Source: Bacteroides_E sp964583185 (GTDB lineage: Bacteria; Bacteroidota; Bacteroidia; Bacteroidales; Bacteroidaceae). Taken from it: a DNA stretch of 64,000 bases. The position numbers and the translations under genes are program-made. This document shows positions 35,194 to 45,255 of this stretch, one piece after another (the stretch's first letter is position 1; each line of letters begins with the position of its first letter). The notes beneath the pieces were generated by a model. That model had not been told where the DNA came from. It did not search any database and saw only the letters and a list, made by a program, of their open reading frames with translations. The stretch spans positions 56,063-120,062 of the forward strand of contig CAZOVL010000001.1 in assembly GCA_964583185.1 (NCBI GenBank), written 5' to 3'.

Positions 35194-36588
35194 CTACTTT
35201 ATTATCTTTTCTACCAATTGATTTAAATATACCTCTAAATAAGTATATCCTTCAGCATTTAAATCAGTGGCTGTTTTACCCGGATAATTCTTCTCTAACC
35301 ATCCATTGGGAATTCCATCTTTATCATCATCCAAAACAACTTGTGATGGGTTGTATGTATAATTATCCCAACCTTGAACATCACACTGTGAGTTGATTAA
35401 TCCCGGACGAGTACGTGTTTCTCCCGTTGTTTTAACCGGAGTCAATCCCAAACACACCTCATTTACAATCCGCCGATCGGTTTGATCTCTCTGCAGACTA
35501 GCTCCTGCATATTTCAAAACCAACTGATAGGCCTCTTCCGCAGAATGTGTCGTCACGTAGGGTACATCAAACGATTTATTGACTAACAAATCGGCCTTGC
35601 ACTTGGAAGAAGGATTAGGATGAAAACCCAAGGAATTATCTTGAGTTACTTCTTCACTCCCTTTCATATAGTTACCTTGAAGATAAAAACTCCCCCATAC
35701 TCCTTTTTCCTGTTTATTTTTACCATCATCTGCATTAGGTGCAAAAATTCGTTTCTTATTTGATGAAAATTTAGAGGGTTTATAATAGTTATTCACAAAA
35801 TTATATCTTCCTCCTTCTCCTGCATACCCACTGTTGCTTCCCCAGTTGTAGATTACATTGTTTCTGAAATCCACCAATTCAAGAGAATCTTCTGCAGAAT
35901 ATCTACTTCCACACATCCTTGGATTTCTACTGTCGTGATGAGCCAATAAGTTATGATGGAAAGACACTGTTTTCCCACCCCAAATTCCTCCAAATCCGTG
36001 ACTTCCTTTGGCGTGGACAGACTGAGTTAAGCTTTCAGAAAGAATACACCATTGCAGCGTAAAATTGGTATTATCATAAAAAGAAGCACACTCATCTATG
36101 GCCCAACTCATTGAACAATGATCAACAATTACATTCTTGCATCTTACTCCGTTTATGGCATCATCTTCTACTTTTGTTAAATCACCTAAACGGAAACGAA
36201 GGAAACGTATAACCACATGATCTCCTTTAATCTTCACACAATTATCAGCAATGCAAATACCATCACCGGGAGCTGTTTGTCCTGCAATAGTCGTATTATC
36301 TGTAACATTTAGGGGAGATTTTAATCGAATGATTCCTGCCACCTTAAACAAAATGGTTTTAGGTCCCTCCCGATCCAAACACCAACGTAGAGTTCCTTCT
36401 TGTGTTGCCTTGTTTCCCTCCTTCGTATCCTCTAAAGAATTCACATAAAAAACCTTTCCTCCTCTACCTCCGGTGGCATACATACCTCCTCCCTCTGCTC
36501 CGGGGAAAGCAACTTGCCCCTTCAATAAAAAGAGAGGAAGCATAAAGAGCAAGAAAAAAAGACTTCTTCTTATTTTAAAATGATTCAT
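35194..36588 (-). CDS. Pectate lyase, polysaccharide lyase family 1
   Basis: A 464-residue protein with a standard signal peptide (about 1-25, ending LLKGQ), so probably periplasmic or secreted. The mature part begins VAFPGAEGGGMYATGGRGGK, a hallmark of the Bacteroidota PL1 subfamily, followed by TLRWCLDREGPKTILFKVAG, TTIAGQTAPGDGICI, VIVDHCSMSWAIDE and a region with HHDSRNPRMCGSRY that supplies the catalytic Arg environment. It cleaves polygalacturonate by beta-elimination. It lies downstream of GH28 in the pectin locus. Confidence 0.92.
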   Translation of the reverse strand: MNHFKIRRSLFFLLFMLPLFLLKGQVAFPGAEGGGMYATGGRGGKVFYVNSLEDTKEGNKATQEGTLRWCLDREGPKTILFKVAGIIRLKSPLNVTDNTTIAGQTAPGDGICIADNCVKIKGDHVVIRFLRFRLGDLTKVEDDAINGVRCKNVIVDHCSMSWAIDECASFYDNTNFTLQWCILSESLTQSVHAKGSHGFGGIWGGKTVSFHHNLLAHHDSRNPRMCGSRYSAEDSLELVDFRNNVIYNWGSNSGYAGEGGRYNFVNNYYKPSKFSSNKKRIFAPNADDGKNKQEKGVWGSFYLQGNYMKGSEEVTQDNSLGFHPNPSSKCKADLLVNKSFDVPYVTTHSAEEAYQLVLKYAGASLQRDQTDRRIVNEVCLGLTPVKTTGETRTRPGLINSQCDVQGWDNYTYNPSQVVLDDDKDGIPNGWLEKNYPGKTATDLNAEGYTYLEVYLNQLVEKIIK

Positions 36589-36676
36589 AACAACTTTTTT
36601 TATTGCACAATACGTGTCTGCAATAAAAGCTGGATTTCTTAGTCAGATAAAAACTCATTGTAAGAAACGCAACCTC

Positions 36677-38332
36677 TTATTTTCTTAAGATAACTTCTTC
36701 TTTTATATTTTCAGGGAGTTTGATGTCTTTTGTCTTATTCCCCCCTATTTGAACAGCAACTTTTAAATTGGCAGGATAACTTAATCCTTTTCCTTCAAAA
36801 TTGGTTACATCAGTTAATATAAACGCAGGTCCTTGTTTAGGCGTAATAGCTACATTTTCAAAACGAATGCTTGTAGATTCACTTAACTCAGCTCCTATTT
36901 TAGATGTAACCGAAACATTCTTCACATTGATGTTCTCTATATTCATTTCCGGAAGACCATTAAAATACATCGCTCTCCTTGCATTTCTACAAATTAAATT
37001 CTCAATATAGATATCTTTGAATGCAGGAGTTGTTTCATCTACTTCAGGAATAGTTACCTCCTTTAATTTCTTATCTCCACCTTCTTCCAATACTTCAACA
37101 GCCGATTTTCCACCATAATAAAGATCGAACAATAAAGCCTCTGTGGCAATATCAAACATATTTATATTTTCAATAAATATGTTTTCTACCACTCCCCCTC
37201 GTCCACGAGTACTCTTAAATCGCAAACCTACATCAGTTCCTAGAAACTGACAGTTAGCAACCACTATATTCTTAGCACCTCCGGACATTTCACTTCCAAC
37301 AACAAACCCACCGTGTCCCTGAAATACTTTGCAATTATCAATCAAAACATTGGAAGTAGGAATTCCACGACGTCTTCCATCTTCATCTTTACCCGATTTT
37401 ACGCATATTGCATCATCACCTACATCAAAAGAGCTATCTACAATAATTACATTGGTACACGACTCGATGTCTATCCCATCTCCATTTTGAGAAAAACCGG
37501 GATTACGAACCGAGATGTTATCTACAATTAAATTCTCACACATCAGTGGATGAATATTCCAAGCCGGAGAATTTTCAAAGAGTACACCTTCTAGCAATAT
37601 GTTTTTACAACCAATAAAGCTAACCATAACAGGGCGTAGAAAATCTTTTATTTCCAACCATTGTTCCTCCGTTAAATCCACTCTAGGCACATTCATATCG
37701 CTCATTTCGTGCCCTTTCAATGCACCCACTGACGGGAACCAGTAATTATCATTCAACACAACCCCACCGGTTTTAAGCTTGTTCTTCCAAAAATTATCCG
37801 GCACCTTTTCTCTTTTTAATGGTCGCCAATCTTGTCCGGAACCATTTATTGAACCTTGTCCGGTAATTGCAATATTTTCCAAATTGCGTCCGGAAATAGG
37901 TGACTGGCAACGATGAGTATCCAACCCCTCGAATGAAGTTTCCACTAAAGGATATAAATCGAAGTTTGAGGAAAAAAGAATCAATGCTCCTTTTTCCAAA
38001 TGCAGATTAATGTTCGATTCAAAAACAATGGGCCCCGTATACCACACACCCGATGGAACAATTAAAGTTCCACCTCCTTTTTCTGAGAGCTTTTTCATAG
38101 CCGAAGCAAAAGCCTCAGTATTTAATGTTTCACCATCGGAAATAGCACCAAAATCGCTTAAATTCACCTTATTGTTTGGAAATGTAGGACGCTGCACCTT
38201 CTCCATATCAAATTTCAAGTTATCATATAAATACGCATACTTATACGATTCCGGCTTATGAGTTGGAGAACATCCCGCCCAGAAAACAAGAAGAACAATT
38301 GCACAACAAGAGTGAAGTAATATCTTTTTCAT
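36677..38332 (-). CDS. Glycoside hydrolase family 28 polygalacturonase (lipoprotein)
   Basis: The 551-residue lipoprotein (lipidated Cys21 in FWAGCSPTHK, without an acidic export signal, so likely periplasm-facing) has the GH28 catalytic set in order: NGDGIDIES (about 284), GDDAICVKSG (about 307), GHGGFVVGSE (about 340) and RFKSTRGRGG (about 370), corresponding to NTD, DD, GHG and RIK. A parallel beta-helix fold is expected. It would release galacturonate from oligogalacturonides. It is co-oriented with PL1, DUF5123, SusD and SusC. Confidence 0.93.
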   Translation of the reverse strand: MKKILLHSCCAIVLLVFWAGCSPTHKPESYKYAYLYDNLKFDMEKVQRPTFPNNKVNLSDFGAISDGETLNTEAFASAMKKLSEKGGGTLIVPSGVWYTGPIVFESNINLHLEKGALILFSSNFDLYPLVETSFEGLDTHRCQSPISGRNLENIAITGQGSINGSGQDWRPLKREKVPDNFWKNKLKTGGVVLNDNYWFPSVGALKGHEMSDMNVPRVDLTEEQWLEIKDFLRPVMVSFIGCKNILLEGVLFENSPAWNIHPLMCENLIVDNISVRNPGFSQNGDGIDIESCTNVIIVDSSFDVGDDAICVKSGKDEDGRRRGIPTSNVLIDNCKVFQGHGGFVVGSEMSGGAKNIVVANCQFLGTDVGLRFKSTRGRGGVVENIFIENINMFDIATEALLFDLYYGGKSAVEVLEEGGDKKLKEVTIPEVDETTPAFKDIYIENLICRNARRAMYFNGLPEMNIENINVKNVSVTSKIGAELSESTSIRFENVAITPKQGPAFILTDVTNFEGKGLSYPANLKVAVQIGGNKTKDIKLPENIKEEVILRK

Positions 38333-38361
38333 TTTTCTATAATCGTTTTATTATTTTGCAG

Positions 38362-38409
38362 GACTTATACTGTATGTATCTCAAAACATAGAGGCTTACA
38401 GTATAAGTC
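38362..38409 (-). promoter_or_regulatory. Intercistronic hairpin between the DUF5123 gene and GH28
   Basis: GACTTATACTGTA (38362-38374) pairs perfectly with TACAGTATAAGTC (38397-38409) across a 22-base loop. No T-tract follows on the minus strand. Such hairpins inside sus-type operons often mark processing or stability boundaries between susCD and enzyme genes; that role is inference. Confidence 0.5.
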
Positions 38410-38424
38410 ATCTGCTCTACACCA

Positions 38425-39975
38425 TTAGTTCAACCATCTGGGATCACCCGATTTCACCATTCCATTACCCACCTTAAAGTTTCCATTTTCAACATCTTCA
38501 AACTCGGGGTTTTCCGTTTTTGGACTAGCAGAATCTATCTTTGCTTCGGGTACAGCACCGCCAGCCATATAATTAGGTGCATTAAAATAATTATTATCAC
38601 CACATACAATCTCAGAAGTCTTACTTTCCTTACTAAAGATTCCGTTCGATTCAACCATTAAGTTATTCTTGAAGGTATTTGAATTGGTTTTAAACCGTAC
38701 ATAGAAGAATCCTTTTGAATCGTGCTTATCATTCACTTTATAGAATGTGTTATTTGTTACCTCAACAGTTGAGTTTAATCCGGATTCAAAGCTTCCTGAA
38801 GAGTCGTCCATTCTAATAAACGATCGGGCTGGAGCAACATTTGCAAATGTACTGTTATTGATTGTCAGTTTTTCAACGTAAGCTTTACGAACATCAATCG
38901 CTTCAGAACCATTCGTCATTATGTTAGAGATGATACAATCTTCTATTTTTATTGAGTTTATTTTACCCACTAAGTCATTGACTCCAATTAATGCTTTATT
39001 GTAATCTTTCACTTCTACTGATTCCAATACTATATCTCCAAAGTTTCCTGTTTTAGATATAATACGAACCGCATTATCTGTTGTCATTGCTTTTCCATCT
39101 AACTTAAGAAGCTTAAATACTACTGTAGGCGTATTTGCACCCGCTTCATTATCTAACTCAAACTGTGCCTGAATAGTAGGTTCTGCCGCTCTTTTACCCA
39201 TTATGGTAACTGAGGTGGAAATTGTAACTACTTCACCATCCAAATAAACACCTTCATCCAATAGGAATGCATCTCCCTCGTTAGCAGCTTCCAGTAGTGC
39301 TTTTAAGTCATCCGAAGGTTTAACCTTAATGGTGCCTTCCATAATAGTAGTTTCTGATATTTCTCCAATTTTCTTATCACCATCAAATAGTGTGGCAAAA
39401 TAAGTTACATTCGACTTCAAATCAGTAAACAGAATGGCTCCATTTGTTATTTCTTCAGCGGTTACCTCTCTGCGAATTTCATCTTTACCCGATTTTAGTA
39501 CAATAGACGTTGCATCCGTACCGGGAGGAAATCTAAACCGCAAAGATGTCTCTGTAATATCACCCTTTTTAAAGTCAAGAAAAACACTCTTAAAACTTGT
39601 TTTAAAGGCAATACCATTCCATTTGGAATCATTATTGGTGGTAGAAACAGCTTTTATTCTGGCAGAATACTGAGTAGTTCCTTTCAATGTATACTCAAAC
39701 TGATTAGTTAATACCTCATCCATAGCTACAAAGTTTTCCTCTAAAAACTCCAAACTATCTGTGTAGAGCTCAACAATATAACTATCTGCAGACTCTAAGT
39801 CTTTCCACTTTAATGTCAAGTTAACTACATCATTTAAAACATATTCTATCTTAAAGGGAGCTAACACTCTATCTAATTCATAACTTGTAATTTCATCCCC
39901 TTCATCGCTACAAGAAGTAAGCCCAACAAATAGAAGAGAGAAAAAGATGAAACCTATGTATTTATTTATTTTCAT
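38425..39975 (-). CDS. DUF5123/DUF4957 surface lipoprotein of the pectin locus
   Basis: The 516-residue lipoprotein has lipidated Cys22 followed by SDEGDE, resembling the Bacteroidota surface-export signal. Residues about 35-125 and 130-210 look like fibronectin-III-type repeats (LNDVVNLTLKWKDLESADSY), and the rest is repetitive beta-helix sequence typical of DUF4957 and DUF5123 (TVTIMGKRAAEPTIQA, NNTFYKVNDKHDSKG, NLMVESNGIF). It sits where SusE/F-like glycan-binding proteins usually lie, between SusD and the enzymes, so a pectin-binding role is likely. Confidence 0.82.
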   Translation of the reverse strand: MKINKYIGFIFFSLLFVGLTSCSDEGDEITSYELDRVLAPFKIEYVLNDVVNLTLKWKDLESADSYIVELYTDSLEFLEENFVAMDEVLTNQFEYTLKGTTQYSARIKAVSTTNNDSKWNGIAFKTSFKSVFLDFKKGDITETSLRFRFPPGTDATSIVLKSGKDEIRREVTAEEITNGAILFTDLKSNVTYFATLFDGDKKIGEISETTIMEGTIKVKPSDDLKALLEAANEGDAFLLDEGVYLDGEVVTISTSVTIMGKRAAEPTIQAQFELDNEAGANTPTVVFKLLKLDGKAMTTDNAVRIISKTGNFGDIVLESVEVKDYNKALIGVNDLVGKINSIKIEDCIISNIMTNGSEAIDVRKAYVEKLTINNSTFANVAPARSFIRMDDSSGSFESGLNSTVEVTNNTFYKVNDKHDSKGFFYVRFKTNSNTFKNNLMVESNGIFSKESKTSEIVCGDNNYFNAPNYMAGGAVPEAKIDSASPKTENPEFEDVENGNFKVGNGMVKSGDPRWLN

Positions 39976-39994
39976 TTTTCAATCGTATTTAAGA

Positions 39995-41812
39995 TTAGTA
40001 ACCGTAGTCGTTCTTTAGCACTCCATTACTTGATGTAATGAATACTTCCCAAATGGGCCAATATTGATATTTATCAGGATCATTTACAAAAAGAGATTCT
40101 ATTTTTTCATCTTTTAATTCAGACTCTTTAATCCACTCTTTGCTGGCATATTTTCCTTTTCCATCATCAGTAGGCTCACCTAATTCTCCTCTATTTAAGC
40201 CATAAAACTCTAGTTTCTCATTGTTTTCATCACCATCGAAAGCTTTTACATTACGATAATAAACCGTAGTAGGAACATCAGCGTAACGATCTTTAGTCTC
40301 ACGTAACTCATACATTCTATCTTTAGAATCTTTCATTTTTTCACCTAACAGATTCCAACGAATCAAAGCCTCTTTTCTCAACATCTCTCCGGCAAACTCA
40401 AAAGCTTGTTCATCAACAATAGCTTGAAACATAGCATCCTTAGAGGTTAAAGCATTTACATAATCTTCCACTTTCTCTTTCTGCTTATTTGTAGGGAAAG
40501 CTCTTCTACGCAACTCTTTTAGATAAGGAGCTGCTTCCTCCGGACCATAAAGCTCATTTTTCACTTCTGCAAGCATTAAAAGAACCTCTGCAAAACGCAT
40601 ATATTGCTTATTTAATCCGTCATCGCTACTTGAAACCACTCTTCTCTTCATCCACTCAAAGCGATATTTTCCAAAATTCCAGTTATTCAACTTGTTAATT
40701 TCTTGCACAGCAGGATTATTTGCACTCCAACGATATGGAATACAAGTTACATCTCTTCGTAAATCATCCACATCATAGTCATAGAATAAATGAGGGGTTG
40801 GACCTATTTGTCCTCCTTGTGCTAACCCGGTATATTGGTCAATTGCTTGGTGTTTAATTGCAAAAGTATAGCCCATTCTACCTCTACCTTCAGAGAAAGG
40901 TATCTCCCAAAGTGATTCACCTCCAGCAGCTAAGTCTTCACCACTTAATTTTCTAAATACAGTTTCAAAACTATCGTAAATATATCCCGCTTCGGATTGA
41001 TTATTATATAAATCCATTAACTCCTTCTCTGCCAACTTATACATTTTACTTCTTTCCAAGTCGGGATCATTGCTTAATCTAGGAACATCAGAATCTGGAC
41101 GTTGTGCATATCCTGCAGCAACTAAACAGATTTTAGCACGAAGAGCTTTAATAAACGTTTTATTGATTCGGTTACTCTTCTGTGTGTATTTAGATTTCTT
41201 AGGCCAGAATGCTAAATCTTGAGCTTCTTCCAAATCAGCTATCAACTGTTTGTATATTTCATCTCTATCCGATTTAGGGATGTTAATCGATTCTTTTTCT
41301 ATAGGTGTAAAATGTGCAGGAACATCTCCCCAAGCTCTGGTTAAGTCCAGATACAATACAGCTCTAAGTGTTATAGCCTCAGCTAACAAATGTCCCATAT
41401 TGGTTTGAGGTTCAGCTAATCCGGATTTCCTAATTCCTTGAATGGCTAAATTTGCTCTTTCAATGCCTTCATACATCTTTGCCCAAGCATTATTCGTAGT
41501 ATTCATTTGCCCGTTATCTGACTTGGTGGCATATACCACTAAATCGGCTTTTCCATCCGGGTATTTCTCTGAACTATTGTAATATTCAACATCCGTATTT
41601 GCTCCATAATAAGGCAAAAATCGGGCACGATATGAATTGGTTTCAGCAAAGGACACTGTAATACCCATCACTGCGGCTTCTGTTAGTTCTTCCGTAGAGA
41701 AAATAATGTCTTCGCCTAAGGCCGATTCACTTTTAACGTCTAAAAAACTCTCACAAGAGGTAGCTGCAAAAAGAAAGAAGAATACAGCTAGATATATATT
41801 TATTTTTTTCAT
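39995..41812 (-). CDS. SusD-family outer-membrane lipoprotein
   Basis: A 605-residue lipoprotein (Cys20 in FAATSCESFLD) with the SusD start CESFLDVKSES and the TPR-like helical regions of RagB/SusD: LRAVLYLDLTRAWGDVPAHF, IIDNQSEAG-type loops, YMRFAEVLLMLAEVKNEL and FEFAGEMLRKEALIRWNLL. It caps the SusC barrel and binds the glycan on the cell surface. Directly downstream of SusC (12 bases), so the two form one transporter, here presumed to import oligogalacturonides from its neighbours. Confidence 0.96.
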   Translation of the reverse strand: MKKINIYLAVFFFLFAATSCESFLDVKSESALGEDIIFSTEELTEAAVMGITVSFAETNSYRARFLPYYGANTDVEYYNSSEKYPDGKADLVVYATKSDNGQMNTTNNAWAKMYEGIERANLAIQGIRKSGLAEPQTNMGHLLAEAITLRAVLYLDLTRAWGDVPAHFTPIEKESINIPKSDRDEIYKQLIADLEEAQDLAFWPKKSKYTQKSNRINKTFIKALRAKICLVAAGYAQRPDSDVPRLSNDPDLERSKMYKLAEKELMDLYNNQSEAGYIYDSFETVFRKLSGEDLAAGGESLWEIPFSEGRGRMGYTFAIKHQAIDQYTGLAQGGQIGPTPHLFYDYDVDDLRRDVTCIPYRWSANNPAVQEINKLNNWNFGKYRFEWMKRRVVSSSDDGLNKQYMRFAEVLLMLAEVKNELYGPEEAAPYLKELRRRAFPTNKQKEKVEDYVNALTSKDAMFQAIVDEQAFEFAGEMLRKEALIRWNLLGEKMKDSKDRMYELRETKDRYADVPTTVYYRNVKAFDGDENNEKLEFYGLNRGELGEPTDDGKGKYASKEWIKESELKDEKIESLFVNDPDKYQYWPIWEVFITSSNGVLKNDYGY

Positions 41813-41824
41813 TGTCTTTCTAGT

Positions 41825-44800
41825 TTAGAATGTAACATTTACACCGAATAAGAACTGACGACTCTTTGGATAAGCTGAATAGTCAACTCCAGGAGTTAAG
41901 TTTGTTTTTCTTCGGGTAGATACTTCGGGATCAAACCCGGAATAACTTGTAATACAGAACACATTATATGCTGTTGCATATAAGCGCAAATTGCTTACAT
42001 AAAACTTCTTTGTTAAATTCACAGGGAATGTATATCCTAATGTCAGCGTATTCAATCGCAAGAAAGAACCATCTTCAACTGCCCAATCGGTAAACAAGTG
42101 AGTTCTAGTATGTGGAGACCACATTGTAGTGTTTTCATTTAGTTTTGCCAACTCTGCCGCATCATTGGTAATTGTTCCATTAGGCATTAAGTTGGTCCAA
42201 CGTTTTCCTCCTTCCATAATATCAATCATATTACGGAATTGAAACTTACTGGTCGAGGTATATTCAATTTTATTGGCATTATATACATCGTTTCCATAGC
42301 TCCAGTTAAACACAGCAGAAAGGTCAAATCCTTTAAATCGTGAATTAATGGTAAAACCTCCTGTATGTAATGGGTTAGCATCACCTATTTTGGTTTGCTT
42401 TCCATCCACTAATTTCATATCACCCGGACGTACACTTCCATAACTAACAAGACCACTACCATCATAAACTCCTTCCTTCAGAACCCATTTCTTTGAATCT
42501 TCATCAAAGCCCTCAAAGTCTGATAGTTCATATCTTCCCGCTTGTCTGTATCCAAACATCTCACCTACAGATCCTCCGGTTTGTACAATAAAGTCGTTTG
42601 ATATTTCAGAGGTCCAGGTAGAACTTTCATAATAGTAGTCTAAATCACCTAAACTCTTAATTTTATTTTTATTAAAGCCTATATTAAACCCAAGATCTAA
42701 ACCAAAGTCTTTCTTATTTACAATGTTGTAATTCAATTGAATTTCAACCCCTTTATTTTCTGTCTTCCCCATATTTCTATATTGGTAGTCATAGCCGGAA
42801 CCTTGAATAGGGAACAGATTTAATAAATCGTTCGTTGTATTCAAATAGAACTCAATCGATCCGTTTAATCTACTCTTAAATAGAGCAAAGTCTAAACCAA
42901 TGTTACGTGTATGGGTTGTTTCCCACTTCAGATGTTCGTTAAAAAGAATTTTACCGGCCGACCAATAATTGTTCATACCATCAATCCAAGTGGTTGTGGA
43001 AGATACAAACTCGGGACGTATTTGTCCGGAAGGTATATTATTATTACCCGCTGTACCATAACTTATTCTTAACTTCAAATCGTCCAACCAATTCTCTGTA
43101 CTCTTCATAAACTCTTCCGAAGAAATACGCCAAGCCACAGCTGCTGAAGGGAAATATCCCCAATGATTATCTTTTCCAAATCGACTGGAACCATCAGCAC
43201 GGAAAGTGGCTGAAAGAATATATTTACTCTTAAAGTCATAGTTGGCACGTCCAAAGAAAGAAACCATTTTATCATCCGGATTCATATAATTATCTATGGA
43301 GTGAGCTGCTCCTTGAGTGGTATGCGTAAAGGCATCCGAAGCAGTCCAATCGGTTGGAAATCCGTGAACTGTAGTAGATAAGGTTTCTGATTTACGGATG
43401 TAAAGTTCGTGACCTAACAATACATTCATTGAGTGATTTGATTTACTACCCAATAAACCCTTAAAATCATAATTTATGGTATTGGCATTACGGAAAGTGT
43501 TTCTTTCTTGACGAGCCAAAACAATTGCAGGCTTTTCTTTATTCTCAGAAGAAGGGGTGTTTTTAACATAATAGGTAGTAGTACCATAGAAACGATCATC
43601 TTTTGTATTGTAATGATCCAATCCTATTTCACTTTTTAATGTTAAATGTTTAATGGGTTTCCAAGTTACTGCTCCTGCAAAATTTAAAGTTCTTCTTTTC
43701 TGAACTCTTTCATTATCTTGTATTGCAATAAAAGGAGGTACTAGTTCTCCACTGTTAATCTCATCATCATCTGCAGAGCCTATCTTTTCAATGGGTATGG
43801 GAGAATAAATAACAGCGTGTTTCATACGAGAGTCTGCGGTTGACTTCTCGTTTTGTTCATTCATTCCTCCACCATTAATTTTAGCATCAGAATAACGCAC
43901 AGAATAATCAAAAGTAAGGTTTGAGAAAGGTTTATGTTTTACTTTTAATGAAAGGTTATCTCTCTTATAGTCCGATCCTTTCATAATCGCTTTATCTTTT
44001 ATATGAGCATAGTTAAACACATAAGAAAACTTGTCTGTTCCTCCCGATAGATTCAAACTGTGATTAAACACATTACCTGTTCTACCAAAAACCAAGTCTT
44101 GCCAATTATTGCCCTGTATATTGTCATATAAATCTAAATCCTCATAGATACCAAAGTGTCTTTCGTAGCTTTCCGGATCATTATTGTTTTTAAGCAGTGC
44201 GTATTCGTATTGCCAACGCAGATAATCAGGAACAGACAAAACATCTAATGTCTTGGCTATTTTCTTCATCCCCACATAGGCATTGTATGTGGCAGTGAAC
44301 TTGCCTTCTTTACCACTCTTTGTAGTAATAATAATTACCCCATTAGCACCTCTGGAACCATAAATGGCTGTTGAAGAAGCATCCTTCAATACATCAATCG
44401 ATTCAATTTCTGAAGAGGGAATATCTGAAATAGAATTCACAGGGAAACCATCTACTATATATAAAGGTGAATTATCTTGAGTAATAGACCCTCCTCCACG
44501 AACTCTGATTTTTACTTCTGCATCGGGAGACCCCTCTGTCGTTGTTATTTGAACTCCTGCCAGTTTACCTGTAATTGCTTCGGTTACATTGGCTACCGGA
44601 ATGGATTGAATAGCATCCCCTTGAACAGAAGCCACTGAACCTGTTAAGTCTTTCCTTCTTACAGTTCCATAACCAATTACCACTAGCTCTTCTAAAATGG
44701 AATCTTCATCTTTCATCACCACATTTAATTGAGATGATTTTATGGGAAGCTCTTGGGTTTCCATCCCTACATAGGAAAACACCAAATTTTTACCCTCAGT

Positions 44801-45001
44801 AGGAACAACAATAGAATAATTACCATTTATATCGGTAATTGTACCTATTGAACTATTCTCTTTCACATAAATAGCTACACCAGGTAGTGATTCTCCTGAT
44901 GAATCAGTAATTGCTCCGGTAATCGTTCTGTTCTGTGCATAAAGATTAACGCACAGAAAAAAACTCAAGAACAAAGCCAAATGCTTAATTAACTTACTCA
45001 T
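41825..45001 (-). CDS. SusC-family TonB-dependent transporter
   Basis: The 1058-residue receptor has a signal peptide (about 1-22), a carboxypeptidase-D-like domain (about 24-100), the TonB box LEELVVIGYGTVRRKDLTG, the plug with DNSPLYIVDGFPVNSIS and DASSTAIYGSRGANGVI, then a 22-strand barrel ending in FLFGVNVTF. With SusD it imports glycan fragments using TonB energy. It is the first gene of the minus-strand pectin operon and diverges from the hybrid two-component regulator gene, the usual control arrangement. Confidence 0.97.
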   Translation of the reverse strand: MSKLIKHLALFLSFFLCVNLYAQNRTITGAITDSSGESLPGVAIYVKENSSIGTITDINGNYSIVVPTEGKNLVFSYVGMETQELPIKSSQLNVVMKDEDSILEELVVIGYGTVRRKDLTGSVASVQGDAIQSIPVANVTEAITGKLAGVQITTTEGSPDAEVKIRVRGGGSITQDNSPLYIVDGFPVNSISDIPSSEIESIDVLKDASSTAIYGSRGANGVIIITTKSGKEGKFTATYNAYVGMKKIAKTLDVLSVPDYLRWQYEYALLKNNNDPESYERHFGIYEDLDLYDNIQGNNWQDLVFGRTGNVFNHSLNLSGGTDKFSYVFNYAHIKDKAIMKGSDYKRDNLSLKVKHKPFSNLTFDYSVRYSDAKINGGGMNEQNEKSTADSRMKHAVIYSPIPIEKIGSADDDEINSGELVPPFIAIQDNERVQKRRTLNFAGAVTWKPIKHLTLKSEIGLDHYNTKDDRFYGTTTYYVKNTPSSENKEKPAIVLARQERNTFRNANTINYDFKGLLGSKSNHSMNVLLGHELYIRKSETLSTTVHGFPTDWTASDAFTHTTQGAAHSIDNYMNPDDKMVSFFGRANYDFKSKYILSATFRADGSSRFGKDNHWGYFPSAAVAWRISSEEFMKSTENWLDDLKLRISYGTAGNNNIPSGQIRPEFVSSTTTWIDGMNNYWSAGKILFNEHLKWETTHTRNIGLDFALFKSRLNGSIEFYLNTTNDLLNLFPIQGSGYDYQYRNMGKTENKGVEIQLNYNIVNKKDFGLDLGFNIGFNKNKIKSLGDLDYYYESSTWTSEISNDFIVQTGGSVGEMFGYRQAGRYELSDFEGFDEDSKKWVLKEGVYDGSGLVSYGSVRPGDMKLVDGKQTKIGDANPLHTGGFTINSRFKGFDLSAVFNWSYGNDVYNANKIEYTSTSKFQFRNMIDIMEGGKRWTNLMPNGTITNDAAELAKLNENTTMWSPHTRTHLFTDWAVEDGSFLRLNTLTLGYTFPVNLTKKFYVSNLRLYATAYNVFCITSYSGFDPEVSTRRKTNLTPGVDYSAYPKSRQFLFGVNVTF

Positions 45002-45255
45002 AGTTTTTCTATATTTTTTATTAGATTTTAGAACTTATCACAATCTTTCACGTTACAATGATAATTAATTTAACTAATGACCAGGGTAGATAGATTGATT
45101 TTATAGGGGTGTGTTTTTGTTATAACTTTACTATTTAACCTCTGGAGTGCATTTTAATATATTATTGCCCAATAAATCAAAGAATTTATTAATTTGGTGT
45201 TGGTTAATTGCCTAAAGTTAAATTACCTTTACATAGTAACAACAAAATATTCTGC

